Source of the DNA: Methylomonas sp. LW13
Lineage (GTDB): Bacteria > Pseudomonadota > Gammaproteobacteria > Methylococcales > Methylomonadaceae
Direction: 5' to 3'
Assembly (NCBI RefSeq): GCF_016865255.1
Contig: NZ_CP033381.1
Span: 4,588,001 to 4,652,000 of the forward strand
DNA length: 64,000 nucleotides
Shown here piece after piece: positions 27,630-37,737 of the stretch. Under the pieces are notes generated by a model. The model did not search any database, had not been told where the DNA came from, and saw only the letters and a list, made by a program, of their open reading frames with translations. Within the stretch, counting starts at the first letter, position 1. Every line of letters begins with the position of its first letter. Position numbers and translations under genes: made by a program.

Positions 27630-29228
27630 TTAATTCAGTGGCTCGATACTGCCAGGCATGATTCTAGCGCCAAACGTGTCTTTCAAAGCCTGCACATTTT
27701 CATCGCTATTAATGCTATCGACTGCCGCTTGCTGCCGATCTTCGCGCGCTTTTTGCATTTCCAGCGCCGGTGTCATTTGCTGCTCTACTTGCTTGCTTAT
27801 CAACAGTTTTAAGGGTTTACCGTAATAATTTTGCAATGCTACCCTTAGGTTGTCCTCGGCTTTAGTCCCGACTTGCTGGAAGCTCGGATCGAGCAGCAAG
27901 CGGCAACTGCTGTCGTCGATCCCGTCCAACACGCAGTTATTCGCCAGTTCGCGGGTACGCCCGCTGATATTCAACGCGGCTATAATCTCGGTCCAATTGC
28001 TCGGTTTGACGACTTGTGAGACTGATAACGGACGCGGCTCTTCGATGGATTTGGCGCTGCTCTCCACAACCGCAACCGGCGCCGGCGTACTGGCAACCGA
28101 CTTAACGACCGGCGATTTGGCCGGCTCAAGCGTTTGGGCTTCCGCAGTTTGCGGCCGGAAAGTCAGCATCCGCAGCATGACCATTTCAAAACCGCTACGC
28201 GGATCGGGCGCCAGCGGCAAATCGCGTTGGCCAAGCAAGCCAATCTGATAATACAGTTGCACGTCTTCGGGCAATAAAGTCTTGGCTAGAGTGTCCAATA
28301 ATTGCTTATCAAATTCCTGATCGACGAAATCCGGCATTTGCTGTAACAGCGCGACCCGATGCAACACCCGCAACATCTGCTGCAGAATATCGGCAAAATC
28401 CGGCGTCAACTCCGCGACATCGGCGATTTCTGCCAGCAAAGCCCGCGCATCGCCTGCCGCCAAGGCCTGCAACATATCGTCGATAGGCTGCTGAGCCACG
28501 GTGCCGAGCATGCCGATCACCGCATCCGTCGTGACGCTGCCGCTACCGTACACGATGGCCTGATCCAGCAAGCTCAAGCCATCGCGCAAGCTGCCGTCAG
28601 CGGCTCTGCCCAACATTTTTAGCGCAGCAGGCTCGAAGGCAATTTGTTCCTGGCCCAAGATGAACTGCATTTGCGCGTCGATTTGCTCCGGCAGCAATCG
28701 TTTTAGATTAAATTGCAAACAGCGCGACAATACCGTGACCGGAATTTTATGCGGATCGGTGGTAGCCAGCAGAAATTTGACGTGCGGCGGCGGCTCTTCC
28801 AGGGTCTTTAACAAGGCGTTAAAGCTATGCCCGGACAGCATATGCACTTCGTCGATTAAGTAGACTTTGTAGCGGCCTTGATTGGGTGCGTACTGGGCAT
28901 TGTCGAGGAGATCGCGGGTATCTTCGACTTTCGTGCGGGAGGCGGCATCGACTTCGATCAAGTCCATGAACCGGCCTTGCTCGAAATCTCGGCAAACCCG
29001 GCATTCGCCGCAAGGGTTGAAATCTTTTAGACTTTCGCAGTTGATGGCTTTGGCGAGAATCCGCGCCACCGTGGTTTTGCCGACGCCGCGGGTGCCGGTG
29101 AACAGATAGGCATGATGCAATCTATCATGTTGCAAGGCGTGCATTAGCGATTGGCTGACGTGCTCCTGACCGACAAGCTGCTTGAAGTTGCTGGGACGCC
29201 ATTTTCTGGCAAGAACCTGATAAGCCAT
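27630..29228 (-). CDS. dnaX: DNA polymerase III subunit tau/gamma
   Basis: A 532-residue clamp-loader subunit. The ATG at 29228 starts [15 protein letters not shown], the family N-terminus; an in-frame TTG two codons upstream is less likely. Walker A is [13 protein letters not shown]. The zinc module is [13 protein letters not shown] with its upstream Cys, and DEVHMLSG is Walker [10 protein letters not shown] is the sensor. The C-terminal third, beyond about residue 370, is Pro/Ala-rich and then a domain that should contact the polymerase. I did not see the A-rich slippery heptamer that in E. coli makes gamma by frameshifting. It sits just before the 4.5S RNA gene on the same strand. Confidence 0.97.
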   Translation of the reverse strand: MAYQVLARKWRPSNFKQLVGQEHVSQSLMHALQHDRLHHAYLFTGTRGVGKTTVARILAKAINCESLKDFNPCGECRVCRDFEQGRFMDLIEVDAASRTKVEDTRDLLDNAQYAPNQGRYKVYLIDEVHMLSGHSFNALLKTLEEPPPHVKFLLATTDPHKIPVTVLSRCLQFNLKRLLPEQIDAQMQFILGQEQIAFEPAALKMLGRAADGSLRDGLSLLDQAIVYGSGSVTTDAVIGMLGTVAQQPIDDMLQALAAGDARALLAEIADVAELTPDFADILQQMLRVLHRVALLQQMPDFVDQEFDKQLLDTLAKTLLPEDVQLYYQIGLLGQRDLPLAPDPRSGFEMVMLRMLTFRPQTAEAQTLEPAKSPVVKSVASTPAPVAVVESSAKSIEEPRPLSVSQVVKPSNWTEIIAALNISGRTRELANNCVLDGIDDSSCRLLLDPSFQQVGTKAEDNLRVALQNYYGKPLKLLISKQVEQQMTPALEMQKAREDRQQAAVDSINSDENVQALKDTFGARIMPGSIEPLN

Positions 29229-29255
29229 TAGCAACGCGGAAAGGCAAGAGTTGGG

Positions 29256-29366
29256 CGGCTACTGCGCCAGCCACATCCCGGCACACGAGTCCGCTGCTAC
29301 CGTTGCTTCCTTCCGGACCTGGCGGGGTTTACAGCGTATCGTTGCGAGAGGACCGACACAGTAACC
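29256..29366 (-). ncRNA. ffs: 4.5S signal recognition particle RNA
   Basis: On the minus strand the region contains the SRP domain IV core GTCCGGAAGGAAGCAACGG and the downstream GTGCCGGGATGTGGCTGG, both near-identical in pattern to E. coli ffs. The ends close a helix: GGTTACTGTG at the 5' end pairs with CGCAGTAGCC at the 3' end (10 bp with two G-U pairs). About 111 nt. The location directly upstream of dnaX is common in gammaproteobacteria. Exact ends are estimated from the closing helix. Confidence 0.95.
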
Positions 29367-29475
29367 ATAAAACATCAGCAAGACGCTGAAGAGTGGCGCA
29401 TTATCCATAAAAGCTGATCGATAAGCAACTGTCTTGCCAAAAATTAAGTAAATAACTTGGATAATGCCCGCCGGA

Positions 29476-30459
29476 CTACTGCATCGCCGGCACAGGCAAA
29501 CGGCTGGCGATAGCATGACCGAACGAAGCGCCGAACTTGCCGGCCAAGCGGTCGATCAGGCGTTCTTGCGGCGTAAAGTTTACTTTCTCTTCGGTGCCGA
29601 ACTGGTCGCGGGCCACGCTATCAACGCTACCGAAATCATCCGCCAATCCCAGCCTGACGCCTTCGGTGCCGGTCCAAATCAGCCCGGAGAACATCTCGGG
29701 CGCTTCGGTTTCCTTCAAACGCTTGCCGCGTCCTTCCCGCACCGCACCGATGAATTGTTGGTGTACTTGGTCCAGCAATGACTGCATATGCTTGCTTTCT
29801 TGCTGATTGACCGGCGAGAACGGATCGAGCATGGCTTTGTGTGCGCCGGCGGTTAACAAACGCCGCTCCACGCCCAGTTTGTCCAATACATTAGTAAAGC
29901 CAAAGCCGTTCATGATGACGCCAATAGAGCCGATGATGCTGGCCTGATTGACGAATATTTTGTCGGTAGCCGAGGCCACATAATAACCGCCGGATGCGCA
30001 CATATCGCCCACTACCGAATAAATCGGTAATTGCGGATGCTTGGCTTTCAAGCGCCTGATTTCATCGTAAATGTACGCAGATTGCACCGGACTGCCGCCG
30101 GGTGAGTTGATATTGAGGATGATACCCTTGACATTTTTATCCTTGGCCGCATCACGTAAGCCCTCGATCACCACATCCGCACTGGCGGCCTCACCTTCGA
30201 CAATCTGCCCCAATACATCGATGATAGCCACGTGCTCGGAGGTGCCGGACTCGATATCCTCCTTGAATTTCGGATAAATCGCTATACCCAGCACAACGGC
30301 CAAATAAGCAAACGTCAGCAACTTGAAAAATATTCCCCAACGGCGCGCCGCTTTCTGTTCGTCGATTGCGGCAAACGCCAATTTCTCCAGCACCGACTTT
30401 TCCCAACCGGGGCTGTTTTCAGCAATATCTTCGGGAAGATCTTGTTTATTCTCCACCAT
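29476..30459 (-). CDS. sppA: Signal peptide peptidase SppA, short form
   Basis: A 327-residue S49 protease anchored by one N-terminal TM helix (FFKLLTFAYLAVVLGIAIY, about 45-63), with its active part outside. GDMCASGGYYVASATDKI gives the nucleophilic Ser, and LTAGAHKAMLDPFSPV gives the Lys base. ILNINSPGGSPVQSAYIYDE is the conserved oxyanion/strand region. The length fits the single-domain form, not the 600-residue E. coli form. It degrades cleaved signal peptides. It follows the HAD gene by 7 bases in the rluC-HAD-sppA operon. Confidence 0.94.
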   Translation of the reverse strand: MVENKQDLPEDIAENSPGWEKSVLEKLAFAAIDEQKAARRWGIFFKLLTFAYLAVVLGIAIYPKFKEDIESGTSEHVAIIDVLGQIVEGEAASADVVIEGLRDAAKDKNVKGIILNINSPGGSPVQSAYIYDEIRRLKAKHPQLPIYSVVGDMCASGGYYVASATDKIFVNQASIIGSIGVIMNGFGFTNVLDKLGVERRLLTAGAHKAMLDPFSPVNQQESKHMQSLLDQVHQQFIGAVREGRGKRLKETEAPEMFSGLIWTGTEGVRLGLADDFGSVDSVARDQFGTEEKVNFTPQERLIDRLAGKFGASFGHAIASRLPVPAMQ

Positions 30460-30466
30460 TTTTCTC

Positions 30467-31114
30467 CTATATGATTCCGATTAAATCGGTGGGATAGTTC
30501 ACACACAACAAGGGATTGTATTTTTGCAAGGTTGCCGCGGAATGCGCCCCGCAAGTGACACCGATTGACGCGACTTGGGCATTTAGAGCCATTTGCAAAT
30601 CATGCACCGAATCGCCGACCATCAAGGTGCGCTGTTTATCCACACCCAGTTCAGCCATGATTTCATCCAGCATCAGCGGATTGGGCTTGGAAGCCGTTTG
30701 GTCCGCACAGCGCGTAGTACAAAACAAATCCGCTGCACCGGTCGCATTCATTGCTGCATGCAAACCCGCGTTTTTCTTGCCGGTCGCCACAGCCAGACGA
30801 TACCCTTGGTCACGAAACTGCTTCAACATTTCATGCACACCGGGAAACAAGTCGTCAGGGCCGATTTGTTTGCTAAAAAAAGTTTTCGTGTAATCGGCAG
30901 CGATCTTTTGCCGGATCTCGGACTCTTCATTCGGAAACAGTTGCTTCATCGCATTTTCGATGCTCAAGCCGACGATGTCTCTGACCGCCTGCGCTTCCGG
31001 CACTGCACATTCACAACTCATCGCCGCTTGTTGGATGCAATGCACGATCCAGTCCACCGAATCCATTAAAGTACCGTCCCAATCAAAAATGATTAAATCA
31101 AAGCGGTTTTTCAT
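30467..31114 (-). CDS. HAD-superfamily phosphatase, phosphoglycolate-phosphatase-like
   Basis: A 215-residue HAD hydrolase: motif I is FDWDGTLMDS, motif II VATGKKNAG, motif III includes KPNPLMLDEI, and motif IV GDSVHDLQMA. The cap domain (about 18-80) is of the small helical C1 type as in Gph. The substrate is not certain. A homologue is often encoded next to rluC, as here (17-base overlap with rluC). The neighbourhood suggests a housekeeping phosphatase. Confidence 0.9.
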   Translation of the reverse strand: MKNRFDLIIFDWDGTLMDSVDWIVHCIQQAAMSCECAVPEAQAVRDIVGLSIENAMKQLFPNEESEIRQKIAADYTKTFFSKQIGPDDLFPGVHEMLKQFRDQGYRLAVATGKKNAGLHAAMNATGAADLFCTTRCADQTASKPNPLMLDEIMAELGVDKQRTLMVGDSVHDLQMALNAQVASIGVTCGAHSAATLQKYNPLLCVNYPTDLIGII

Positions 31115-32057
31115 GATTCAGCAATTCTTGTAAATCCTCGGGCAATGGCGCGGTAAAGTGCAGCAAGTCGCCACTGACCGGATGCGCAAACTGCAGTTGC
31201 TCGGCGTGTAAAAACAAACGCTTGTATCCGCGCTTTTTAAAGGCTTTATTCGTATCGTCATCGCCATACCGATCATCAGCCACAATCGGATGCCCCAGCC
31301 AAGCAGCATGTACCCTAATCTGATGGGTACGGCCTGTTTTAGGCGCGGCATGTACCAAGGTGACATCCTGAAACTGCTTCAGCCGCGTGAACAAGGTTTC
31401 GGCGGATTTGCCTGCCTGGCTGACCACTACCATCCGCTCGCCGCCCTGGGCGACGTTTTTCAATAAGGGCACCTCGACTAATTGTTTCTTGCGTTGGAAC
31501 TGCCCAACCAATAAAGCCAAATAGGTCTTCTGGATACCATCGCCGCGAAAAAGTTCATGCAATAGCTTCAATACTGAACGCTTCTTGGCAATCAACAAGC
31601 AACCGGAGGTTTCCTTGTCCAGCCTATGCACCAATTCCAAAAACTTCTGTTGCGGCCGAATCTGTCTTAGTCCTTCGATCACGCCGGAACTGACGCCGCT
31701 GCCGCCATGCACGGCAAAGCCGGCCGGCTTGTTCAACACGATAAAGCCCTCGTCTTCGTAAAGAATGTGGTTTTCCAGGCTGAACTTCAAGGTGGGTTGG
31801 ACGATGATTTCGTCTTTTTTTTCCGCAACTCTGACCGGCGGGATTCGCACAATATCACCCAACTGCAACTTGTAACTGACGTCGATCCGGCCTTTATTGA
31901 CCCGCACTTCGCCCTTTCTGACCATGCGATAGATGCGGGTTTTGGGAACGCCTTTGAGATAAGTGATCAGAAAATTATCGAGCCTTTGTTCGCTGTTTGC
32001 CTCGGTAATCTCCAGCCATTGGACTTGCGGATTGGTCTGATTTTCTGCGGTATTCAT
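31098..32057 (-). CDS. rluC: 23S rRNA pseudouridine synthase RluC
   Basis: A 319-residue protein from the ATG at 32057. An in-frame extension upstream to 32111 has no RluC likeness. The N-terminal S4 domain (RLDNFLITYLKGVPKTRIYR) is followed by the RluA-type catalytic domain. The catalytic Asp lies in LVHRLDKETSGCLLIAKK, with KTGRTHQIRVH later. RluC modifies uridines 955, 2504 and 2580 of 23S rRNA (E. coli numbers). Its end overlaps the HAD gene by 17 bases. It is transcribed divergently from rne, as in E. coli. Confidence 0.95.
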   Translation of the reverse strand: MNTAENQTNPQVQWLEITEANSEQRLDNFLITYLKGVPKTRIYRMVRKGEVRVNKGRIDVSYKLQLGDIVRIPPVRVAEKKDEIIVQPTLKFSLENHILYEDEGFIVLNKPAGFAVHGGSGVSSGVIEGLRQIRPQQKFLELVHRLDKETSGCLLIAKKRSVLKLLHELFRGDGIQKTYLALLVGQFQRKKQLVEVPLLKNVAQGGERMVVVSQAGKSAETLFTRLKQFQDVTLVHAAPKTGRTHQIRVHAAWLGHPIVADDRYGDDDTNKAFKKRGYKRLFLHAEQLQFAHPVSGDLLHFTAPLPEDLQELLNHEKPL

Positions 32058-32111
32058 GCGGCAAATAATAACAACATATCCGCCAGCCATGTTTAAAATT
32101 GCTGCTGTCAA

Positions 32112-32475
32112 TAAACATTGCTATATTAGGCTAGTTTATCTTTGGATAGACTTTAGCTATAAAAATTTAAAGACCGGGGTTTCAGCGTTGTGTCTTCGCG
32201 CTGACCTAAAAGAATTTTTTCGGGTTTTATCGCTCAACCCATGATGAGCGAGCTGCATCCTTAGAATAGAGTTCGGTATAACAGACCTCCCACTTTTCAA
32301 GCGCCACCCTCGGCAATGCCGATAACCCGCTGCGACAATTACTACAACTAATTGCAGTTTTCCGTCAGTCTGGCCGCTCACTTAAGTACATATGGGGAAA
32401 CACGCCGCCTTTATCCGCGACAACCAAACCTGTTTAAGCTCTAAGTAGGATACAAATTACAATAAGGATAATTTA
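32112..32475 (+). promoter_or_regulatory. Leader/promoter region of rne
   Basis: About 420 bases separate the divergent rluC (start 32057) and rne. In E. coli the rne mRNA has a long leader that lets RNase E control its own message. The spacing here allows the same, but I did not find the E. coli hairpins by eye. An AAGGA ribosome site precedes the rne ATG. Confidence 0.4.
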
Positions 32476-34710
32476 ATGAAAAGAATGCTTATCAACGCCA
32501 CGCAGCCCGAAGAGCTGCGAGTGGCATTGGTAGATGGTCAGAAACTCTATGATTTCGACATCGAAGTTCCTTCAAAAGAACAAAAAAAATCCAACATTTA
32601 TAAAGGTATCATCACTCGGGTAGAACCCAGCCTAGAAGCCGCCTTCGTTAATTACGGCGCCGAGAAACACGGTTTTCTACCGTTCAAGGAAATCGCCCCC
32701 GAGTACCGGACCGGCGACAGCGAAGAGGGTAAATCCTCCAAATCCAATATTCGCGAAGGCCAGGAAATCGTCGTTCAGATTGAAAAAGAAGAACGCGGCA
32801 ACAAAGGCGCGGCGCTAACGACTTACATCAGTTTGGCCGGCACCTATTTGGTACTGATGCCGAATAACCCCAAAGCGGGCGGCATTTCCCGCCGTATCGA
32901 AGGCGATAACCGCAGCGAATTGCGCGAAACCATGGCCGCGCTGGAAATTCCGGACAGCATGGGCTTGATCATCCGCACCGCCGGCTCCGACAAAAACGTC
33001 GAAGAACTGCAATGGGACTTGAACTACCTGCTGCAACTGTGGGAAGCCATCGACCGCTCCAGCACCGAGCAAACCGCGCCCTTCCTGATATTCCAGGAAA
33101 GCAACGTGATCATCCGCGCCCTGCGCGATCACTTGCGCGGCGACATCGACGAAATTCTGATCGACCAGGAAGGCGCTTTCAAACTGGTGCATAACTTCTT
33201 GAAGCAGGTGATGCCGCACAATCTGCACAAGGCCAAACTGTATCAGGACAGCGTACCGCTGTTCAGCCGCTACCAGATTGAAACCCAAATCGAGATGGCT
33301 TATCGCCGTGAGGTGTCCTTACCATCCGGCGGATCGATTGTTATCGACCACACCGAAGCTTTGACCTCGGTGGACATCAACTCGGCGCGCGCCACCAAAG
33401 GCAGCGACATCGAAGAGACTGCATTAAACACCAATCTGGAAGCCGCCGACGAAATCGCCCGCCAATTGCGCTTGCGCGACTTGGGCGGCTTGTTCGTCAT
33501 CGACTTCATCGACATGATGTCTAACAAAAACCAGCGCGAAGTGGAAAACCGTCTGCGCGATGCCTTGAAAATCGACCGCGCCCGCATCCAGACCGGCCGC
33601 ATCTCGCGCTTCGGCTTGATGGAGATGTCCAGACAGCGCTTGCGCCCCTCGCTGGGCGACTCCACACAACTAACCTGCCCGCGCTGCAAAGGCCAAGGCA
33701 CCATCCGTAACGTGGAATCGGTCACGCTGGCGGTATTGCGTTTGATCGAGGAAGAAGCGATGAAAAAAGGCACCGAGCGTGTCATCGCGCATCTGCCTAT
33801 CGATTGCGCCACCTTCCTGCTCAACGAAAAACGCGCGGCGATTCAGGAAATCGAAACCAGACTGCAAGTCGGCATTATCGTTCTGCCGAGCAAACACCTG
33901 GAAACCCCGTCTTACGATATCGAACGCATCAAATCCGCAGGCGAAAGCAGCGAAGAAAAAGCCAGCCATTTGCATATCAAGGAAGAAGACATCACGGTAC
34001 CGGAATTTGCCAAGCAGGCCGGCCCTAAAGCCGAAAAAGCCGCGATTAAGGAGTTTTTACCGGACTCCCCGGCCCCCGTACAAAACAAAAAGACCTCTGC
34101 CGGTCTGATTCAACGTTTCTGGCAGCGTCTAATCGGGAATAGCAAAGCCGCCGAAAACGGCGAAGCCTCTGAAAAAAGCAACGAAGACAAACCCAGATCC
34201 GGCAGAAACAATCGCCGGGACCGTGGTGATCGCGGCGACAGAGGAGAGAGAGGCGAGCGCTCAGCATCAGGCCGTAACAACAACCGCCGTAACAACAATC
34301 GCCGTCCGCCCAACAACCCGGCAAATACCGAAGCTACGGGCAGCGCTCCAGTCGAGCCAAAGCAAGCCGTGGTGATTGACCAGGAAAATACCGACGACGC
34401 GACTACAACCGCAAAAAGAGAAAACGGCAACGGTGGCCAAGAACGCAGCCGCCGCAGCCGCAGCCGCAGACGGGGCCCGCGCAACGGCGGCGAGAGACGC
34501 CCCGAGCAAAGCGCCGCTGGCGAAGCGGGCGAAAATAGCTCAACAGGCAATCAAGGCGGCGAACGTCCAGCCCCAGCTCCAAGCTATTCCGAAAGCGGCG
34601 AAGCCAGTAGCCAACCGCGCTCTTATGACAGAGAGTTCGCCGAGCGCAGCAACAATCGCCACAGCGAAACACCTCAAGAACCTGTCAGCCGCAGCGCCAG
34701 CGAAGACTGA
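32476..34710 (+). CDS. rne: Ribonuclease E
   Basis: A 744-residue endoribonuclease. The N-terminal [20 protein letters not shown], the S1 domain (about 35-125), the DNase-I-like catalytic part with [18 protein letters not shown] and VIDFIDM, and the zinc link CPRCKGQG (about residue 400) are all clear. The C-terminal part from about 530 is disordered and very rich in Arg, Asn, Gly and Ser ([20 protein letters not shown]), an RNA-binding scaffold region. It is shorter than E. coli RNase E (1061 residues) but longer than RNase G. The gene ends at a strong bidirectional hairpin. Confidence 0.96.
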   Translation: MKRMLINATQPEELRVALVDGQKLYDFDIEVPSKEQKKSNIYKGIITRVEPSLEAAFVNYGAEKHGFLPFKEIAPEYRTGDSEEGKSSKSNIREGQEIVVQIEKEERGNKGAALTTYISLAGTYLVLMPNNPKAGGISRRIEGDNRSELRETMAALEIPDSMGLIIRTAGSDKNVEELQWDLNYLLQLWEAIDRSSTEQTAPFLIFQESNVIIRALRDHLRGDIDEILIDQEGAFKLVHNFLKQVMPHNLHKAKLYQDSVPLFSRYQIETQIEMAYRREVSLPSGGSIVIDHTEALTSVDINSARATKGSDIEETALNTNLEAADEIARQLRLRDLGGLFVIDFIDMMSNKNQREVENRLRDALKIDRARIQTGRISRFGLMEMSRQRLRPSLGDSTQLTCPRCKGQGTIRNVESVTLAVLRLIEEEAMKKGTERVIAHLPIDCATFLLNEKRAAIQEIETRLQVGIIVLPSKHLETPSYDIERIKSAGESSEEKASHLHIKEEDITVPEFAKQAGPKAEKAAIKEFLPDSPAPVQNKKTSAGLIQRFWQRLIGNSKAAENGEASEKSNEDKPRSGRNNRRDRGDRGDRGERGERSASGRNNNRRNNNRRPPNNPANTEATGSAPVEPKQAVVIDQENTDDATTTAKRENGNGGQERSRRSRSRRRGPRNGGERRPEQSAAGEAGENSSTGNQGGERPAPAPSYSESGEASSQPRSYDREFAERSNNRHSETPQEPVSRSASED

Positions 34711-34712
34711 TA

Positions 34713-34752
34713 AAAAAGCCGGACAACAGTTCTAGCTGTTGTCCGGCTTTCT
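34713..34752. terminator. Bidirectional terminator between rne and aguB
   Basis: GCCGGACAACAG (34718-34729) pairs perfectly with 34736-34747. It is flanked by an A run on the left (T run on the minus strand) and CTTTC on the right, so it is strongest for aguB on the minus strand. Confidence 0.85.
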
Positions 34753-34775
34753 CAAATCGCTGACATCATCAGCGT

Positions 34776-35660
34776 TTAATCGATAAACCGCCTCTTCAAA
34801 TCCGCATACTCATCTATCCGCCGATCACGCAAAAACGGCCAGATGCGTCTGACATCCTCGCTGCGCTGCGCATCAAGCTCGGCGAATAACAACACATCTT
34901 GGCTTTCGTCGGCACTGGTTAAAATCTCACCTTGCGGGCCGGCGATAAAGCTATTTCCCCAAAACTGAATGCCCGGCGCTTGATCCGGCGCCGCTTCAAA
35001 ACCGATACGATTGCAGGAAATCACCGGAATGCCGTTCGCCACCGCATGCGCACGTTGCACGGTAATCCAGGCATCGCATTGGCGTTGTTTCTCGGCCGCG
35101 TCGTCCTCGGGATTCCAACCTATAGCGGTGGGATAAATCAACAAATCAGCCCCGGCCAGCGCCATGAGCCGCGCCGCTTCCGGATACCATTGGTCCCAGC
35201 AGATCAACACCCCCAGCTTGCCTATCGTGGTTTTTATAGGCGTAAAACCCAGGTCGCCCGGCGTGAAATAAAACTTCTCGTAAAACCCCGGATCGTCGGG
35301 AATATGCATTTTCCGAAAGGTGCCGGCGATGCTGCCGTCCTTATCGAACACCACCGCTGTATTGTGGTACAAACCCGACGCACGCTTCTCGAAAATGGTC
35401 GAAACGATCACCACCTTATTGGCCTTCGCCACTTCGGCCAGCGTGTCGCAAGTTGGACCGGGAATCGGCTGCGCCAAATCAAAACACCCGGTGTCTTCGC
35501 TTTGGCAAAAATAATGGTCCAGATGCAGCTCCGGCAGGACCACTAAGTCGGCATTTTGTTGGGCGGCTGTTTCGATTTGACTAATCGAATAAGCCAGATT
35601 GGTTTCCCGGCCGCGATTGCAGGGCTGTTGCACGGCGCAGGCGATAATCGATTTTTTCAT
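34776..35660 (-). CDS. aguB: N-carbamoylputrescine amidase
   Basis: A 294-residue nitrilase-superfamily enzyme that hydrolyses N-carbamoylputrescine to putrescine, CO2 and ammonia. The Glu-Lys-Cys triad is visible: Glu in VVLPELHLDHYF, Lys in TFRKMHIPDDPGFYEKFYF, Cys in VLICWDQWYPEAARLM. The flanking YEKFYFTPGD block is typical of AguB. Its partner aguA lies 15 bases upstream. The two make putrescine from agmatine, probably as one operon. Confidence 0.95.
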   Translation of the reverse strand: MKKSIIACAVQQPCNRGRETNLAYSISQIETAAQQNADLVVLPELHLDHYFCQSEDTGCFDLAQPIPGPTCDTLAEVAKANKVVIVSTIFEKRASGLYHNTAVVFDKDGSIAGTFRKMHIPDDPGFYEKFYFTPGDLGFTPIKTTIGKLGVLICWDQWYPEAARLMALAGADLLIYPTAIGWNPEDDAAEKQRQCDAWITVQRAHAVANGIPVISCNRIGFEAAPDQAPGIQFWGNSFIAGPQGEILTSADESQDVLLFAELDAQRSEDVRRIWPFLRDRRIDEYADLKRRFID

Positions 35661-35675
35661 GAGTCGGACAGATGC

Positions 35676-36707
35676 TTAGAAATTCAATTTAACGAACGCC
35701 GGCACCTGCATGCTGGCGCAATGCAAACTACCGTATTGATGCACCAGCGACCGGCATGGCGTGGCGATGATTTCGTGATTGGGGAAGCAGCCTATCAAGC
35801 GCTCCAGCGCCACCGCATCCATCGCGTCGTCGTAAACCGGCACCAATACCGCGCCGTTGATAATCAGGAAATTCGAGTAATTGGCCGGTAATTGCTGGCT
35901 TTGTTCATCGAAAATCGGTTTTGGTAATGGCAGCGCCACCAACCGATAGGCATCGCCACCTTCTGTCTTAAAGGTTTTGAGTTGCGCTTCCATATTTTTC
36001 AGACTCTCGAAATGCGGGTCTGCGCTGTCGTCGCAACTGGTATAAGCGATAGTGTTGGCATCGCAAAACCGCGCCAGCGTATCGATGTGCGCATCGGTGT
36101 CGTCGCCGGCCAGATTGCTTTGCTCGACCCACAAAATCCGCTTCGCGCCCAAATAATTTTGCAGTTGACCGGCTATCGCCGCTTCCGACAAATCCGGATT
36201 ACGGTTGGGGTTGAGCAAACAATTTTTGGTCGTCATCAAGGTGCCTTGCCCGTCCGACTCCACGCTGCCGCCTTCCAAGACCAAGTCCAAGGTCGCGGTG
36301 GGATGGCCTTTAAAAATCGGATGCGCAAACAAGGCCAAATTCAAGGCGTCGTCGGCCGCATGCGGATATTTCTTACCCCAGCCATTGAATCGAAAGTTAA
36401 GCAACTGCACGCTGGCTTTGGGGTGCTGCCACTCCATCGTCAAAAACACCGTATCCCGCAGCCAAATATCGTTGTAATCGGCCTGCACCATATGAATTTT
36501 TTCGTTGTGGCCCAGTTGCGTCTGAATATGCTGCTGATGCTCGCCATCCTTGCAAATAATCACCAGCGGCTGAAACCGGCTGATGGTAGTGGCGACAAAA
36601 TGATAGGTGTCTTCGACGGCGGACAGATTGGTAAAGTCGCCGCTGTGGTGCGGCCAAGCGATGATAACGGCTGATTGTGTTTCCCATTCTGCTGGAAAGC
36701 GAATCAT
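35676..36707 (-). CDS. aguA: Agmatine deiminase
   Basis: A 343-residue guanidino-modifying enzyme of the peptidylarginine-deiminase superfamily that converts agmatine to N-carbamoylputrescine. MIRFPAEWETQSAVIIAWPH is the family start. VLEGGSVESDGQG and LAGDDTDAHIDTLARF supply the acidic and His residues. The catalytic Cys lies in YGSLHCASMQVPAF near the C-terminus. It forms an operon with aguB. No arginine decarboxylase gene is in the window. Confidence 0.95.
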   Translation of the reverse strand: MIRFPAEWETQSAVIIAWPHHSGDFTNLSAVEDTYHFVATTISRFQPLVIICKDGEHQQHIQTQLGHNEKIHMVQADYNDIWLRDTVFLTMEWQHPKASVQLLNFRFNGWGKKYPHAADDALNLALFAHPIFKGHPTATLDLVLEGGSVESDGQGTLMTTKNCLLNPNRNPDLSEAAIAGQLQNYLGAKRILWVEQSNLAGDDTDAHIDTLARFCDANTIAYTSCDDSADPHFESLKNMEAQLKTFKTEGGDAYRLVALPLPKPIFDEQSQQLPANYSNFLIINGAVLVPVYDDAMDAVALERLIGCFPNHEIIATPCRSLVHQYGSLHCASMQVPAFVKLNF

Positions 36708-37668
36708 GAAGTACTCCCTGGATAATGTGGCTTTGAGAAATAATGCCTTATTGTATCAATGCTGACCGGTTAGGCCTATTCCACGGAATTTTAAATGTAA
36801 TCGGTGCATGTTTGGATACGGAGGCAAGGTTCCAGAGGTTTGCCGCTAACACCGAAAAACAGTTGGGATGCGATTCGAGAAGCAGGAAGGGAGAAATAAC
36901 CGGAGTTGGATGATGAGCCCGCCGGCGGGGGATTCCACAGCCTAAACTGTAGCCTCCAACCCGCCAGCCTACCGCCGATGCCGTTGACGAGGTCAGACTC
37001 GAGGTCTGTAGTCAGTCAGAAATCCCGAAATTTACCGTGAGGCCGCACTAACCAAGACATCTGCCATCATTTCAGCCAATTATGAACAAAATACGAAACC
37101 ACGATTGCTCGAGGGATTCGACGCCACTATGCACCAATTTGAATCTTTCCGTACCCGCTCTTTACGTGGTAATTGCCTCTAACGTTCAATCCTCAGACAG
37201 GACACGCGTTGCCGCTCATTTGTTCCACTCGTCATCGACCGCTTGCGCGGTGTTAACACCGCAGTAGTGCTCTGTGTTTCATTCTGGCCTTACGGCCGAT
37301 TTTTTCAAGCGGGAATATTGATTTTGCGGGCGGTTATTGGGGCAGTTTCAACAACTAAGGCATCAAGCTGGACTCGAATCCAGGATTTTTACTGGACTGC
37401 CGCCTGCGCGGGAGCCCAGATAACTTAGACTTACTAGCTATGACGGATGCGAATATTTGGAGGTTTTGTGATTACTATTCCTTTTTAAATCCATCCCTTC
37501 ATCGCAGCTAAAACCGCCACCGGCCCAGATCTAAATCAGGCCGCCAGTACCGATAAGATTGCAGCCGTATTGAATAATGGCATTTGGAACTGGTGAACTG
37601 TAGCCATCGCCCCCAAGGCGACATTCGAAGCTTTGCACTCAATGTCGGGAGGGATTCAATTAGCTGAC
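36708..37668. other. Gene-poor accessory stretch
   Basis: About 960 bases with no supported gene on either strand. A perfect 16-bp palindrome lies at 37247-37262. Short frames of about 60 codons (37082, 37243) have no ribosome site or recognisable product. Its right end abuts the cassette-type recombination site at 37669, so it may be the remains of an older integration region. Confidence 0.4.
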
Positions 37669-37737
37669 ATTCAACGTAAAGCTAAGCCGACTGCTGGAGT
37701 GAAGCGGAAGCGGGTCGGCTTGAGCGCAATGTTAGCC
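37669..37737 (-). other. attC-like integron recombination site
   Basis: Read on the minus strand, this 69-bp site has the full attC layout. R'' is GGCTAAC (37731-37737), then a 5-base spacer, then L'' GCTCAAGCCGAC (37714-37725). A 22-base loop follows, then L' GTCGGCTTAGC (37681-37691), a 5-base spacer and R' GTTGAAT (37669-37675), which matches GTTRRRY. L'' and L' pair with one extrahelical base, as attC requires. It starts 11 bases after the stop of the preceding minus-strand gene, the expected place in a gene cassette. Confidence 0.75.

Noticed and set aside
34110-34550. Long antisense frames over the 3' end of rne
   Set aside because: They mirror the Arg/Gly-rich low-complexity part of RNase E and have no ribosome site.
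37247-37262. Perfect 16-bp palindrome
   Set aside because: As a terminator it lacks a T run and any gene to end. Noted only as a feature of the gene-poor stretch.
37369-37385. tRNA T-arm-like sequence (GGACTCGAATCC)
   Set aside because: The loop is one base short and no acceptor or anticodon arm can be built around it.
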